A stretch of 64,000 nt of DNA from Sergeia podlipaevii (GCA_030849805.1 JASANZ010002228.1:17305-81304); one strand, 5' to 3'; positions 19,604-30,180 are shown, numbered from the stretch's first letter. The notes: generated by a model not told the origin, from the sequence alone. A program made the numbers and translations.

Positions 19604-19988
19604 GTGAACAAACTGATCGCTGCTTTTGTGAGTTATTATTATTATTATTGTTACGCGTATTTGTATGTGGACTATGCACAGGGAAGTATTAGAGCAGAAA
19701 AAAAAAGCAAAAACAACAATAGATGTTCGCGTTGCCATAAAACACTCACAATACTGTGTGTGTGCGCGTTGATACATCTGCCCTCTCACCAGCCAATGGT
19801 ATAAATGAAGGAGTAAAGCGTGCTGATGTAGCAGCCAATCATGCTTATGTGTATATATATGCTTATTGGAGGGAATAAACACTGGGACACCTTCTTAACT
19901 CATGAGACACAAAGGGAAACTGCAATTATAAGCGCGATAAAATATATGAATAAAATATATGTGAAAGATAATGGTTTGATCATAAATT
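19604..19988. other. Spacer upstream of array copy 3
   Basis: Contains the TTA/AAT microsatellite (19632-19649) that overlaps the presumed former start of copy 3. Otherwise A/T-rich; no gene seen. Confidence 0.55.
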
Positions 19989-20990
19989 TTAAGCTCGTAA
20001 AAGGCAGTCACCAATTGCCTCATATCGTTGTAAGAAAAGCGCAGTTGGGGCCCATAGCGAAGAAGAGCAGTATAGGTCTACCATGGCAGCGGCAATGGCG
20101 TGAAGCGACGCAGTGGCAGGCAGTGATGAGTTGAATACCCTAGTCACCTCTGGTGCGCAACTGCCCATTCCCCTATCACTCGCGGCACAACGGCCGCACA
20201 GTTGTACACTGATATTTTTAGCCTCTGCTTCAGCACCACCCGTGCCTTGGCTACCATCCACGTGGAGCGACTTAACGTCGTACCTTTCCATCCTCTCGGC
20301 AATTAAATGTTTCAGCGCCGCGCTGCAGTCAGAGTCGCACATGACGGCAAGCCAACCACCATATTGAATGGCGGTCACACACCCTTCTCCATATGATTCG
20401 CGAGTGGACTCATCGTCAAGGCACGCCGGCACCTCATAGCGTTTATACCCGCGTACCTCGTACTGAGCCGGCTCAAGCTCTACTTCAGCTCTGCGCACCG
20501 CAACTATCAATACAGCGGCTTTTTCAGTGCTACTGGGTGCCACCGACTCGGCATTCCCTAGAGCACTTTCTGTATCAATAGGAACACCACCCACGCATAC
20601 ACTACGGCGCTTCCGTACCTCAGTAAGCGAGTAGCAAGCAACGGCCATATTGAAGCATGGAGTAGTCAACACCCCATTATGCACCGTGACGTGGTTCTCG
20701 GTAAGAAACGAGTCCATCTTGCGCTGTTTGGCAGAAAGAATACTCGCAGAAATGAGAAATGCCCGTTTGTCGCTCGGTCTCTCCCCCCTAAGCGTACGCG
20801 CTGAAAGAGGGAACCAACGACTTGGACTGAATGAAGCGGGCGATGAAGCAAGCAGCCAACAGCGTCCCAAGTAGTCTCGCTGCTGTGGTAACACCAACGC
20901 ACCGCTCTTCTCTTTTTCTGCATCGTGTGATTTTGCGGTAGTGCGTTCTACCTTGGCACCAGTGCCCTTGCCACATACCGCTTGACCCAT
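19989..20990 (-). CDS. Orphan protein with N-terminal acylation signal, 333 residues
   Basis: The ATG at 20990 gives MGQAVCGKGTG. Gly2 followed by a small residue at position 6 (Cys) fits N-myristoylation, and Cys6 could be palmitoylated as in other dually acylated trypanosomatid membrane and flagellar proteins. Residues 10-90 are basic and polar. The rest is soluble, with many cysteines (VACYSL, VMCDSDCSAAL, LCGRCAASDRG) and mixed strand/helix character. There is no membrane helix, kinase or zinc signature, and the cysteines are not regularly spaced. The frame is long and GC-balanced, so it is clearly coding. Membrane association through lipid is a prediction from the first six residues only; function unknown. 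Confidence 0.75.
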   Translation of the reverse strand: MGQAVCGKGTGAKVERTTAKSHDAEKEKSGALVLPQQRDYLGRCWLLASSPASFSPSRWFPLSARTLRGERPSDKRAFLISASILSAKQRKMDSFLTENHVTVHNGVLTTPCFNMAVACYSLTEVRKRRSVCVGGVPIDTESALGNAESVAPSSTEKAAVLIVAVRRAEVELEPAQYEVRGYKRYEVPACLDDESTRESYGEGCVTAIQYGGWLAVMCDSDCSAALKHLIAERMERYDVKSLHVDGSQGTGGAEAEAKNISVQLCGRCAASDRGMGSCAPEVTRVFNSSLPATASLHAIAAAMVDLYCSSSLWAPTALFLQRYEAIGDCLLRA

Positions 20991-21473
20991 TCACATAAGG
21001 AAAGAAAAGGAAAGTGCCTTTCCCGCTATTCTGTCGCGAATATGCTTATTAAAGATATAGGTTTGTATGAAAAGTAGAAAGAAAAACACCCTATAAATAA
21101 ATCCAAAACAGTATAGAACACCGTGTGTCTGTCTTCCACTGCTCCGTGTGTAAGTGTATGTGTATGATATTGCCTTGGGGCGCTGTGCGTTGAAAATGGT
21201 GAGAGTACAAGCGGGAGTTAGCGGAATATCCAAAACAAGTTGCAACAACATCTCGTGTGCAGCCGTATATATTCTTTTTGAAAGAAAATGTGAAGGGAGC
21301 GAGCCTTTGTTGGCACAATGTGTCGTACGCTTTTTTTTGCCTCAATATAGGCCTCACCTAATAGATTATTCAAAAACGTACAGCCCTTGCAACCACATGT
21401 AACAACAGTAAGAGTTAATATTATCGTTCTCTGTAAACAACAAAATGAAACGGCGTTTGTGACACCTTTTGAG
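20991..21473. other. Intergenic spacer
   Basis: Mixed composition with short A-runs. No gene or RNA gene recognised. Confidence 0.5.
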
Positions 21474-23882
21474 CTATAAAAAAACCTGCTCCACCCCACT
21501 TCTCGAAACATGTCTCTTGTCTGCTACATCCATCCCTAGTACTGTTCCGCGCAGCCTAGCATGACCTTCTATAGTGGCCCCTTCAACATGCGCGGCAGTA
21601 ATTGAGAGGGCTTGAGATATCAAGTCTACAAGTCGTGGCGTCACAGCATCCGCTGAGCCCAATGCCAGCTCCCGCATCGCCTGCACCGCAAGTGCTTTGG
21701 GCGACGGAGAAGTCGGCTTGGCCGAGGTTGCATGTGCGTGCACTGAAACGAGTAGCTGCAGCTCGGCCACGATTTCGTGAGGAGTGTCACACGCCTTGTC
21801 AGCATCACTGTACACGCTCTTCGCCACCTCTAGCGCATTAGACGCTAAATCAGCCACAGCGGCCTTCTCCTCTTCGCGTAAGTCATCTTCTAGCAAAAAC
21901 TCAGAGTCGTCTTGCACCTCACAAGCCACTCTGCATCCTCGCAGGAGAGACTGCATCAAGGTGAGACGCACCTGTCTTAGTGGGACCGGAAGGTACTTGA
22001 CATATTCACCAGGTCGCTCCTCCACTTGTCTTTTATAAATCTCCAATGCAGTGCGCCAGTCCGATGTGCGCTGTAAAATGTATACTTCAGTGTCCGCGAG
22101 CCACTGCATCTCTGCAGAGTTCAGACCAAATATAGCACAGGTGCGGTTGCGAACTGTTGCCATGAGTCGCTCCGCCCCGACTCTGTCCTGTCCCTCTCTG
22201 CACTCTGTGCTGATGAGGTAGCAGCAGCGAAAGACAGTTTGCAGCTCAATCTTACGAGGAAGTGGCTCCTGCAGCCACGTGTTGCTGTCATACGTCCGGA
22301 ACAGGCGCTCTGCCAGCTCCCACTTGGGAGATTCCGTGCGCACTTGGCGGCTGACAAGCAGTTGTAGACACGCCACCGCACAAGGGCGATCAAGGGGTGC
22401 TGGTGCTGCGCCGCCACCCCCTACACTTGTCAGTTCCTCCACGATCTGTCCCACTTGCGGGTTCGTTGCCACGACCGCACGGAGTGATTGCAGGTACACC
22501 AGTAGTGCCTCTGAGTGCAGGGATTTGCGGAGAGACTTATAGCCGAGACTACCCATAAGCGCACGCAGAGCCTCTGCGTGAGCTGCGTTTCCAGCCGCGT
22601 TGCAAGCAGCCATTGCGAACGCAAACGTCTCAGCAGTGGGCAGCAGCAGCCTATGAGACATCCCCTCAACCGTCGTATCAGTATCCGAGATGAGGGCGAT
22701 GGCGGACTCCCAGCTGCCGCCCGCACAGACCGCTTTGACAAGGGCCTCTACGTAAGCCGAGCCCTCGTCGCCAGTGACACATAGATGAGGCGAACCTTCT
22801 ACGCGTGCCTTGATCGTGAGCGCCTGCTGAAGGATGGCATTCTTCTCTTCCTTGCTTCTGTGCTGGTGGGCAGTCTGGAACTGATCCCCGCGCCGCCATA
22901 CTGCGTCAAGGGCGTGACTGTGTGTACGAAGTGTAGGCGTGTAGCCCGACTGTAGCACTCGTGCGTACAGCTCGAGTGCCATCCGCCACGGTCTCGAGCC
23001 TACACCGTTCGTACGGTAGCCCGTCATGAGCCCCGTAACGCGATCACTCATCTCCACTGGTGGGTCGATAGCCCCCTTGTGAATCTCGCGCGCGTAGTGG
23101 TGCAGGTTGAGTGCCGCAGTCCACGATACGTCCATATGCATCAAGTCAGCAAGCACCTCGCTAGAGACAGGCAATGAGGTCTGCTGTGTACAGCTCCGCC
23201 GCAGCTGGTACTCCACAAGAGCAACCGTACCATTGTCAGAGCCCTCGAGTGTCAAACCCAGCTGTTTGTTAAAGCTGCTGCCGCGCTCGGCATGGCGCTC
23301 CAGTCTGCAACACTGATATAATGCAAACGCCCGTGCTTCTGCCTCGGCCTCTGCGTCCCCCAAGCCGCCAGATGTGCTACCCCAACGCTCATCATCCGCA
23401 CTCGTAGCATCCGAAAGCGCCTCAGCAAAGGCCTGTGCTCCCATAAGATTTGATGCCTGATGACGTACAAGTGCAGAAGCGAGCGCACTGTACGTCGCAG
23501 CACTTGCAACTTCACCGGAGGCACGTGCGAGAGTGAGGAAGGCGTTAGCGGCAGCTTCCTTGTTCTGGGAAGTGCGTAGCACATCCAGAAGCTGTCGCTG
23601 TTCCGTCGACTGATAAGCATCTCTTTCGCCCAGAAGAGCAGCACGCATCGTGTGACTAGGCACTGCCCTTGATGCTTCATCGTGACTGAGCGCGCTGCCG
23701 CCAGCTCTACTTGGCGTATCCGCTGATGTGTGGTGAGAAACACCGCTAGTGGTAAGAGGCGCAGGAGTGCATGAAGAAGACAAAGCAGCTCCTGTCTGTA
23801 CCTCCTCCCGCTTCATGGCGGCAATTTGAGCCTGCCGACGCAGCGCTTTTCCTATTTTCTCGCCAGTTCTCAGCTTGCTCAT
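21474..23882 (-). CDS. Pentatricopeptide-repeat-like protein, 802 residues
   Basis: The longest frame starts at a GTG; the first ATG (23882) is used, giving MSKLRTGEKIGKALRRQAQ, a basic amphipathic N-terminus compatible with mitochondrial import. The body is a chain of helix pairs of about 35 residues with PPR-type features, for example the segments around WRMALELYARVLQSGYTPT, WESAIALI and FAFAMAACNAAGNAAHAEAL. In the PPR family such pairs stack to bind single-stranded RNA. Trypanosomatids have many PPR proteins serving mitochondrial rRNAs and edited mRNAs. The repeats are degenerate, so exact number and target bases cannot be read by eye. A TPR-like or other helical-repeat protein is the alternative. 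Confidence 0.7.
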   Translation of the reverse strand: MSKLRTGEKIGKALRRQAQIAAMKREEVQTGAALSSSCTPAPLTTSGVSHHTSADTPSRAGGSALSHDEASRAVPSHTMRAALLGERDAYQSTEQRQLLDVLRTSQNKEAAANAFLTLARASGEVASAATYSALASALVRHQASNLMGAQAFAEALSDATSADDERWGSTSGGLGDAEAEAEARAFALYQCCRLERHAERGSSFNKQLGLTLEGSDNGTVALVEYQLRRSCTQQTSLPVSSEVLADLMHMDVSWTAALNLHHYAREIHKGAIDPPVEMSDRVTGLMTGYRTNGVGSRPWRMALELYARVLQSGYTPTLRTHSHALDAVWRRGDQFQTAHQHRSKEEKNAILQQALTIKARVEGSPHLCVTGDEGSAYVEALVKAVCAGGSWESAIALISDTDTTVEGMSHRLLLPTAETFAFAMAACNAAGNAAHAEALRALMGSLGYKSLRKSLHSEALLVYLQSLRAVVATNPQVGQIVEELTSVGGGGAAPAPLDRPCAVACLQLLVSRQVRTESPKWELAERLFRTYDSNTWLQEPLPRKIELQTVFRCCYLISTECREGQDRVGAERLMATVRNRTCAIFGLNSAEMQWLADTEVYILQRTSDWRTALEIYKRQVEERPGEYVKYLPVPLRQVRLTLMQSLLRGCRVACEVQDDSEFLLEDDLREEEKAAVADLASNALEVAKSVYSDADKACDTPHEIVAELQLLVSVHAHATSAKPTSPSPKALAVQAMRELALGSADAVTPRLVDLISQALSITAAHVEGATIEGHARLRGTVLGMDVADKRHVSRSGVEQVFL

Positions 23883-25622
23883 GTGACTGACAGACACACT
23901 TCAAAGAAAGTTGGTGCACTGCTCTGGTGAGCAACAGCTTGAGTAGGCAATGTCTGTCTGCAATCCCCTCAATAAGCAGCACTTCTTGATGAAGTTACAC
24001 TAGTACTTTTCGCATGTATATATACTTGTTTAATGACCTCCTTCTTCTGACCAGAGAAAAGAGGAGTGCTAATGGGGTCCCTCTACAAGGGTTTCTTTCC
24101 TTGTTTTGGGATGGAGTAGTAGCGCACCAGCTAAACTATTTTAATGAAGAATATATATAGAAACTTTCAAAGCCACTTCTATATGTTGTGTGTGCGTAGG
24201 TGCGCGCGTTCTATATATGAAGCAAAGCACGAGTTTGAAAACAAAAATTAACGTAAAGATGCCGTTGTCCATAATAGCAGAAAAGTAAAGAAGAAAAGGT
24301 TTTTTTTTTGAAGAAGTTATGATTAAATGCCAAAGGTTGAGGAAAACGCCCTTGCCGTCATTAGCAGAGAAAAAAAAAACGAGAAAAGAGAAAGTGACGC
24401 TACATAAGGATTGAAAACACTTATGCGGCTGTACACATGCTCAGTATTTAGCAAAACGCTAAACTGATACTCCCTCGTTACAGACACCAATGCACGATGC
24501 AGGTAAAGTGATGTGGTTAACATACGTTGTGATATCATGTCGCTAGTAGGTATGAAAGTTAAACGTGACCGTAACACGCGCGTCAACGTTGTGTGTGTGT
24601 GTGTGTGCAGGTGTGAGTGTAAAAAAAAGAAAATGCAAGCAGTACTACGCACTCACACAGAGTGAACGACATACAGCTGGAAAATGGCAACATCTCACTT
24701 CCTACTAAACTTACTTGTTTTCAACCCCATTTCCTTCTCCTCTTTTCCCAAAAAGAGGAGATCATGCAAGAAGAACGAAGATAGAATTGATATATGAGAG
24801 CCTTTATGAGCGGCCTGGAGGAAAAAGAGTTCAAGAAGAAGCAGTATATATATAGACTAAAAGGCACAGGAAAAACGTTCGATAAGTATGCTTACAAGGA
24901 TAGTAGCTGTATTTCTTTCCAGTAAGCAACAGTGAATATTTGGCAAACCCCCATCCCCCAATACATATCAACACATTAAGAGAGAAAAAAAAGAAGGGAA
25001 AGTCAGAAAACAAGTAGTACCTAGACCGCAGCACTATGCATCCCCCACACATATACGTACGACGACAAAGCCAAAAATGCACGAGTATATGTCCTCCCAT
25101 TCATAAAACTCAAAAAAAATGTATATTACTATTGTTATTATATATTTTTTTTGTAGTTGATACAGTCGCTAGCACATGTTGTTTCCTCCCGTTGTCATCC
25201 TCCCCCCGTCTCTCTCTCTCTCTCTCCCTTCACATATATATCTATATACATAGAAAACAAATCAACTATAAATTTTCATTAACTCGGACACCACTCAAGC
25301 AACAAGAAAATAAACAGGGATCCACTTCCCCTTACTACTTTAAAGAACTCGTATAGTCGGAAACCGGCTATAATCTAAATCTACATGAGCAAACGACTAC
25401 CATTATACAACAACAACGAAAAGAGATACTTCCTCTATCTGTCTAACAGATAACGATCTGTGGTGGCTAGCCACATACTAATACTGCATCCCCACCCTCT
25501 CTCTCTCTCCCCCTTTCTTCATGACAGTATCCTCATCAACACTACACTCTCGTCATAATGTGAGCAGAGCACTAAAGCAGCAGCTCCCCCTCCCCCCCCC
25601 CNNCCCCCCCCCCTCCGTTTGC
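23883..25622. other. Long intergenic spacer with sequence gap
   Basis: 1.7 kb. Holds A-runs, CT runs (25209-25227 and 25498-25510), a TG run (about 24590-24606) and a C homopolymer interrupted by two undetermined bases (25602-25603). A short frame at 24323-24535 was considered and not accepted. No RNA gene recognised. Confidence 0.5.
25591..25614. repeat. C homopolymer with two undetermined bases
   Basis: A run of C flanks NN at 25602-25603, only about 10 bases past the calcineurin stop. The true length is uncertain and may reflect an assembly or consensus failure in the homopolymer. Confidence 0.9.
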
Positions 25623-27140
25623 CTATTCCTTCCCTTCTTGGTCCACTAGCTCCTCGCTGTCGCTTCCCGCCTGCAGAGCACGCTGCAGGTTGCTCACCAT
25701 ATCTAACGCGGTGCAAGTGGCTACACCATCGCCGAGCATGTGCTCTGAAGGAGATAAGGATGGCGGCGGCGGAGAACGAGCGCGGGCTTCCTTGTGGAGG
25801 CTTTGAGCCTGTTGAGAGAGAGATGAAATCTGACTAATCTTCTTGCGAATATCTTCGCCGCGCTGGACTAATATCGACTCTGAAGTGTGCTCACCATCCG
25901 CAACTCCAACCGTCACGTTATCCTCCTCGACATCCACCACGTGCAAGATGCTCGTCCATATGTCTAGGAGCTTCTCAGCAACAAATGGGAGTGACCAGGC
26001 AAATGCATTCATAAAGTTTGGTAGGTAGTAAGGATGTATGCTACTGTTAAACTGGCGAATGTTCATAAGATTTTTATCGAGTACTACAATGGCTGCTCTA
26101 TTATCGTACGTGTCGCAGTAGTTGGGGGCCGAAAAGACACATATAACCGATGGAAATCCACTCGTGCCCTTCTTGTAGAGGTGAAACCCCTCGTCCTGAG
26201 CCTCGTGGCCACGAATAATCGTGGTCAGTCCGTTCTCGTCGAGAAAGCGCTGTGTGGCGGCATAGCTGTAAACATAGGAGCAGCCGCGAGTGGTATTCGG
26301 AATAAACATCTGCGAGGAGCCAGAGCTCACCTCACGCTCATCCATCGGGTCTGCCCATAGCAGATCGCACATGGGACCAGAGGAGGGTGGTTCGCGGAAG
26401 CGGTGGACTGCGTTAATGTCGGCCACCCGTTTGAGCTCCGGAGAGAGGCCGCCATGAACGCACATAAAGCGCTTGTTGAGAAGGCACGTGAGGGGCAGAC
26501 AGTCAAATGCCGACATTATTGCATTGTACACAGCGAGTGAGTACTTGTACTGCACCTCACGCTTAAAGTTAAAATAGGCAGTAAGATGACGGCTCTCGTG
26601 GTTGCCACGAAGCATGATCATTGTCTTTGGATAGCAGACTTTATAGCACATGAGCAGCAAGATTACCTCCATGCCGAAGCAGCCACGATCCACGTAGTCA
26701 CCGAGGAAAATGTACTTTTGATTCTTAGGATCTCCTGCGATTTCTAAGAGCATGAGTAGATCATAAAGCTGGCCGTGAATGTCACCGCATATTGCGACCG
26801 GGTCCTCCAGTTGAATCACGTTCGGCTCGTCCTTCCATATCAGCGCGCAACGGGTGATGATCTCCAGCGCGTCGGTTTCAGAGAGCAAGCCCTCCTTCTT
26901 GAAGTGCTCGCGCACCACATCAGGCCGCGGGAGACCATTTTCGTCAAATAGCGCCGCTGTGGGGAGTGATTCCCAGTTTGGTGGTGGCACAGAGCCATCC
27001 TCTCTATCAATCGTTAGCATGTGAGTAATGCGACCTTCCGTGGCCGTGTCATACGTGGATCCTATGGGGCTGGGCTCCTGAAGAGTTGCGGTACATTGTC
27101 CGTCATCGGCTGAACTGCTAGCAGCGGGTACGCTAGCCAT
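25623..27140 (-). CDS. Calcineurin (PP2B) catalytic subunit A
   Basis: 505 residues. This calcium-regulated Ser/Thr phosphatase subunit binds two metals through GDIHGQ (119-124), GDYVDRG (147-153) and GNHESRH (179-185), with VHGG (228-231) and RGHEA (310-314) completing the PPP active site. The class is fixed as PP2B by the calcineurin-B-binding helix HPYYLPNFM...WSLPFVAEK (369-390). In the C-terminal part, where animal enzymes carry the calmodulin-binding helix and autoinhibitory segment, there is an IRKKISQISS segment (431-440) and then a Ser/Pro-rich tail, so calmodulin control may be weak or altered. Family knowledge: it pairs with calcineurin B and, in Leishmania, supports stress responses and differentiation. 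The ATG at 27140 gives a Ser/Ala-rich N-terminal extension. Confidence 0.93.
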   Translation of the reverse strand: MASVPAASSSADDGQCTATLQEPSPIGSTYDTATEGRITHMLTIDREDGSVPPPNWESLPTAALFDENGLPRPDVVREHFKKEGLLSETDALEIITRCALIWKDEPNVIQLEDPVAICGDIHGQLYDLLMLLEIAGDPKNQKYIFLGDYVDRGCFGMEVILLLMCYKVCYPKTMIMLRGNHESRHLTAYFNFKREVQYKYSLAVYNAIMSAFDCLPLTCLLNKRFMCVHGGLSPELKRVADINAVHRFREPPSSGPMCDLLWADPMDEREVSSGSSQMFIPNTTRGCSYVYSYAATQRFLDENGLTTIIRGHEAQDEGFHLYKKGTSGFPSVICVFSAPNYCDTYDNRAAIVVLDKNLMNIRQFNSSIHPYYLPNFMNAFAWSLPFVAEKLLDIWTSILHVVDVEEDNVTVGVADGEHTSESILVQRGEDIRKKISQISSLSQQAQSLHKEARARSPPPPSLSPSEHMLGDGVATCTALDMVSNLQRALQAGSDSEELVDQEGKE

Positions 27141-28860
27141 TATTTGTCAGTAAGAACACGCAAGATGTAAGTATATGCGGAGAAAAAAAAGTTTATACAA
27201 ACTTTGTTTGTGTGTGTGTGTGTGTGTGAGTGTCAACAAGAAAAGTGGTGAGTAAAAACACAAAGAGAGAAGCAAACAATTTCTCTTCCTCGTATCTTTA
27301 AGAGTGTTTGTGTTTTGAAGCAAGAAGATACACACTTTCTCGTTATGCAGCTTTCCCTTTCAATCTAAAAGAAAGAGGAAGGAAAGAAATACAAAAGAAA
27401 AATGATAGAAAGAAGGAAGAACAGTAAAAAAAAAAAAGCGTGTGTTCCTGGCCGCAGAAGATATAAAGCGCCTTCTCAACACAAAACTTGCTTTCTGTAT
27501 CCCCTTTGCTGCTGCTTTAAACTTCTTTTGTTTGTTTGTTTGCAATGCGATCGTGTCAAAAAAAAAAAGAGTAATGGTGATCGTGCGACACGGTGTGCTT
27601 ATCCAACGTACGCACAGTATGTTGTGTGGAGAGAATATATATATGTAGGATGTATAATACGCAGCGTAACAAAAAAAAAAAGGATGTTTGATTACAAAGC
27701 TGCGAAGTCGCTTAGTAGTGCCCTCTCAGCCCCTCTCGTATACTGTCTCTATGAGTATGGTATGTGACTCTCTTATATATGGCACTACAAGCCAAGAACT
27801 GATAGCAGCAATGCTGTTCAAGAGCTACTCTTCACTAGTTGCAAAGTACACAGTTGCTTTGTGGGTGCGTGTCACAGTTTTACTTTATTATCTACCACAA
27901 AGACTAGCAGCAGCAAGTAGAACAAATATAAAAGCAGAATAAATAAAAAGAAATGAGAAAAACTAAAATAAAAAAATAAAAAAAATGCAAAATACTATGA
28001 TATATAAGAAAAAAAACGAGAAGAAGACATGGTGAATAAGTGAATACAAGCAAGTAAATGTATGTCGCATCAACAATAAGAGATTTGTGCCGCCAGTAAG
28101 TACGTGCATAGTACGGAACGCCACACAGTATTTTTTTTTTCTTTAAGCGATGTGGTTTAAATAGTGTAGTTGTATATATATATATATAATAGCCCTCCAA
28201 TACTCAGAAATGTAAAGTATAAAGATAAGTAGAGGTTGCATAGTCCGCACAAAAAAGAAAAAATAATAATTAAGGTGCAACGTCACCACCTCCCCGGCTC
28301 ACTAATATGCGCATGTCCTCATATGGTGAATACCACAGTCGGCACATACGTCAGTCACTACCTCCAGTGATGCTTTTGAGTCTCTACTCACATACACGCA
28401 CTATCACATAGGGGGAAAAAAAAAAATAATAGAAAGAGAGAGAGAGAGGGCGTAACGCGGCACTTCATATATAAACATATGAATACTCTGAATAAATTAT
28501 AGTAAAAAATATAATAATAATAATAATGATGCAAAGAGAAAAAAAAGGGGGGGCGAACTCAAAATGAAACAATTCTTGCATATACTGAGCAACAACAACA
28601 AACAAACAAACAAAAAGAGAAAGAAAGAAAATAATGATATTGACCTCGTCAAAGTGCGTCTATATATATATATATATATGCTACAGTATCCGCTTATTTC
28701 TTTCCCTCTCACTCTCCCCCCCCCCCGGGCCCCTCTCTACCTCTTTATCTATCTCACGTCATTGAGCTGACGGTCAACAATACAAAGAAACAAAGAAAAA
28801 GTTGGTAAAGGGAAAAGATAGAACTACTCACTGATATGAGATCTGTGCGACATCTACTCT
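27141..28860. other. Long intergenic spacer, 1.7 kb
   Basis: A TG run (27209-27228) lies close upstream of the calcineurin start; a TA run is at 28661-28679 and a C-run near 28716-28726. The block 27690-27920 is less A/T-biased than the rest but has no convincing frame on the coding strand. No RNA gene recognised. Confidence 0.5.
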
Positions 28861-30180
28861 CTAGTAGTCGCTGTCGTCGTCATCTTCGTCCCCACTCGAC
28901 ACCGACGATTCCTCTTCGCTGTCACTCAGCATTGAATCCGCTTCGCTTTCATCGTCAAAGGACTCGTCGCCATCTGAGTCGCTCGACGCACGTCGCCTCT
29001 TAGCGGGTGCCTTCATGCCCTTCTTCTTGGTCGCTGGTTTCTTAGCTGCCGGCTTCTTAGCTGCTAGCTTCTTAGCAGCTGACTTGGGTAGCATGACAGT
29101 AGTTTTCTTTGAAGACGAGACAGTCTTGACTGGAGCAGCAGCAGCAGCAGCAGCTCCACTCATGCACTCCAAGACGTGCTGCTTGTGTTTGCTGGAGACG
29201 CGCTTGTGGCACAAGGGGCACTCCGAGTCCATCACGCAAGTACCCACGAGTAGGTGCATCTGCTCTTCTTTGGCATCCCCTGCGCAGGCACCTCTGCGAC
29301 GCCCCGCGCGCTCTTGTCTGCTTCTTGCTGCCTGCTGATCCATGCGGTCTCGCCACTCATCCAGTTTAACTTGATCGATAAGGTGCTGGTTCACGGGAAA
29401 GTACGGGAACCCAAACTGCCTCTTGCACTTGATGCAGCTCACCATGCTGTCGTACATGGAGGAGTTGTAATCAAAGTTGGCGTTGCAGTGCGGACAGCCA
29501 TGCAGAGCAGTGGCACTACCAAAGTAGAAAAGACACAGTTGACAGTGAATCTTCTTAGCCCACTTGCCCATGAAGAGAGAGTACTGCGGCTTAGAGTCCG
29601 GTTCCCATCGAGTCCGGCAGTTAGGGCACCCAATGGTAGTTTCATGGTACACGGCACCGGTACGAGGGGCACCGATCGCCGTGCGATTCGTAGATACCTC
29701 AGGCTCAGCGTCCTTCATGAGAGCAGCTTCAAACTCATCATCGCTCTCATCCTCGTCCTCCTCAGACGCTGAAGAGAACTCCTCAGAAGAAGCAGAAGAC
29801 GAGCGAGAAGACGCACGTCTTTTCAGTTTTTCAGTCTTTGCCCTCTTGCTCTTGGAGGTCTTCTTGGGGGCCTTCTTGGCTGCCTTCGCTTTCTTCTTCT
29901 CCGCTACCGCCAGTGCCGCGGCAGCCCTCTTGCGTGCGGCAGGATCCGCAAGGCACTCAAAGGCGCGCACGAGTGCCTGAAAGGCTTCAGTTGCCTTGTC
30001 AAATGTGCTCTTGATCTTGTCAGGATGAATGAGCGCGGCGAGTCGCATGTAGTTCCTTCGCGCGTCCGTGACTGGAGTGTCTGCGGTCACAGCGGGAAGC
30101 CCAGGTGCCAGCGAGAGGGTCGCGAAGGGGTTAGAGTCGGCGTCAATTACCGCCTGTGCGATAGTAACTGCCTCCGTCAT
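28861..30180 (-). CDS. J-domain (DnaJ-like) protein with CxxC pairs and charged tails
   Basis: The longest frame starts with TTG; the first ATG (30180) gives 439 residues. The J domain is at about 17-85, with HPDK at 52-55, the motif that stimulates Hsp70 ATPase. Next come a Lys/Ala-rich segment (about 87-120) and an acidic serine-rich stretch. The middle (about 185-330) carries five CxxC pairs (CPNC, CQLC, CPHC, CIKC, CPLC) that suggest zinc binding. The C-terminus has histone-H1-like AAKKPAAKK repeats, an RRRASSDSDGDE stretch and a run of acidic residues to the end. Basic and acidic low-complexity tails suggest a nuclear location and work on chromatin or ribosomal assembly, but this is inference. 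It is neither a canonical type I DnaJ (no G/F region) nor Zuotin. Confidence 0.82.
   Translation of the reverse strand: MTEAVTIAQAVIDADSNPFATLSLAPGLPAVTADTPVTDARRNYMRLAALIHPDKIKSTFDKATEAFQALVRAFECLADPAARKRAAAALAVAEKKKAKAAKKAPKKTSKSKRAKTEKLKRRASSRSSSASSEEFSSASEEDEDESDDEFEAALMKDAEPEVSTNRTAIGAPRTGAVYHETTIGCPNCRTRWEPDSKPQYSLFMGKWAKKIHCQLCLFYFGSATALHGCPHCNANFDYNSSMYDSMVSCIKCKRQFGFPYFPVNQHLIDQVKLDEWRDRMDQQAARSRQERAGRRRGACAGDAKEEQMHLLVGTCVMDSECPLCHKRVSSKHKQHVLECMSGAAAAAAAPVKTVSSSKKTTVMLPKSAAKKLAAKKPAAKKPATKKKGMKAPAKRRRASSDSDGDESFDDESEADSMLSDSEEESSVSSGDEDDDDSDY

Noticed and set aside
24323..24535. Short minus-strand frame starting MISQRMLTTSLYLHRALV, about 71 residues
   Set aside because: Lies in an A/T spacer, has no conserved motif, and its end is F/S-rich. 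Not distinguishable from chance.
27688..27942. Plus-strand frame of 84 residues in the calcineurin upstream spacer
   Set aside because: Opposite to all other genes, no motif, and no supporting composition beyond a mild drop in A/T.
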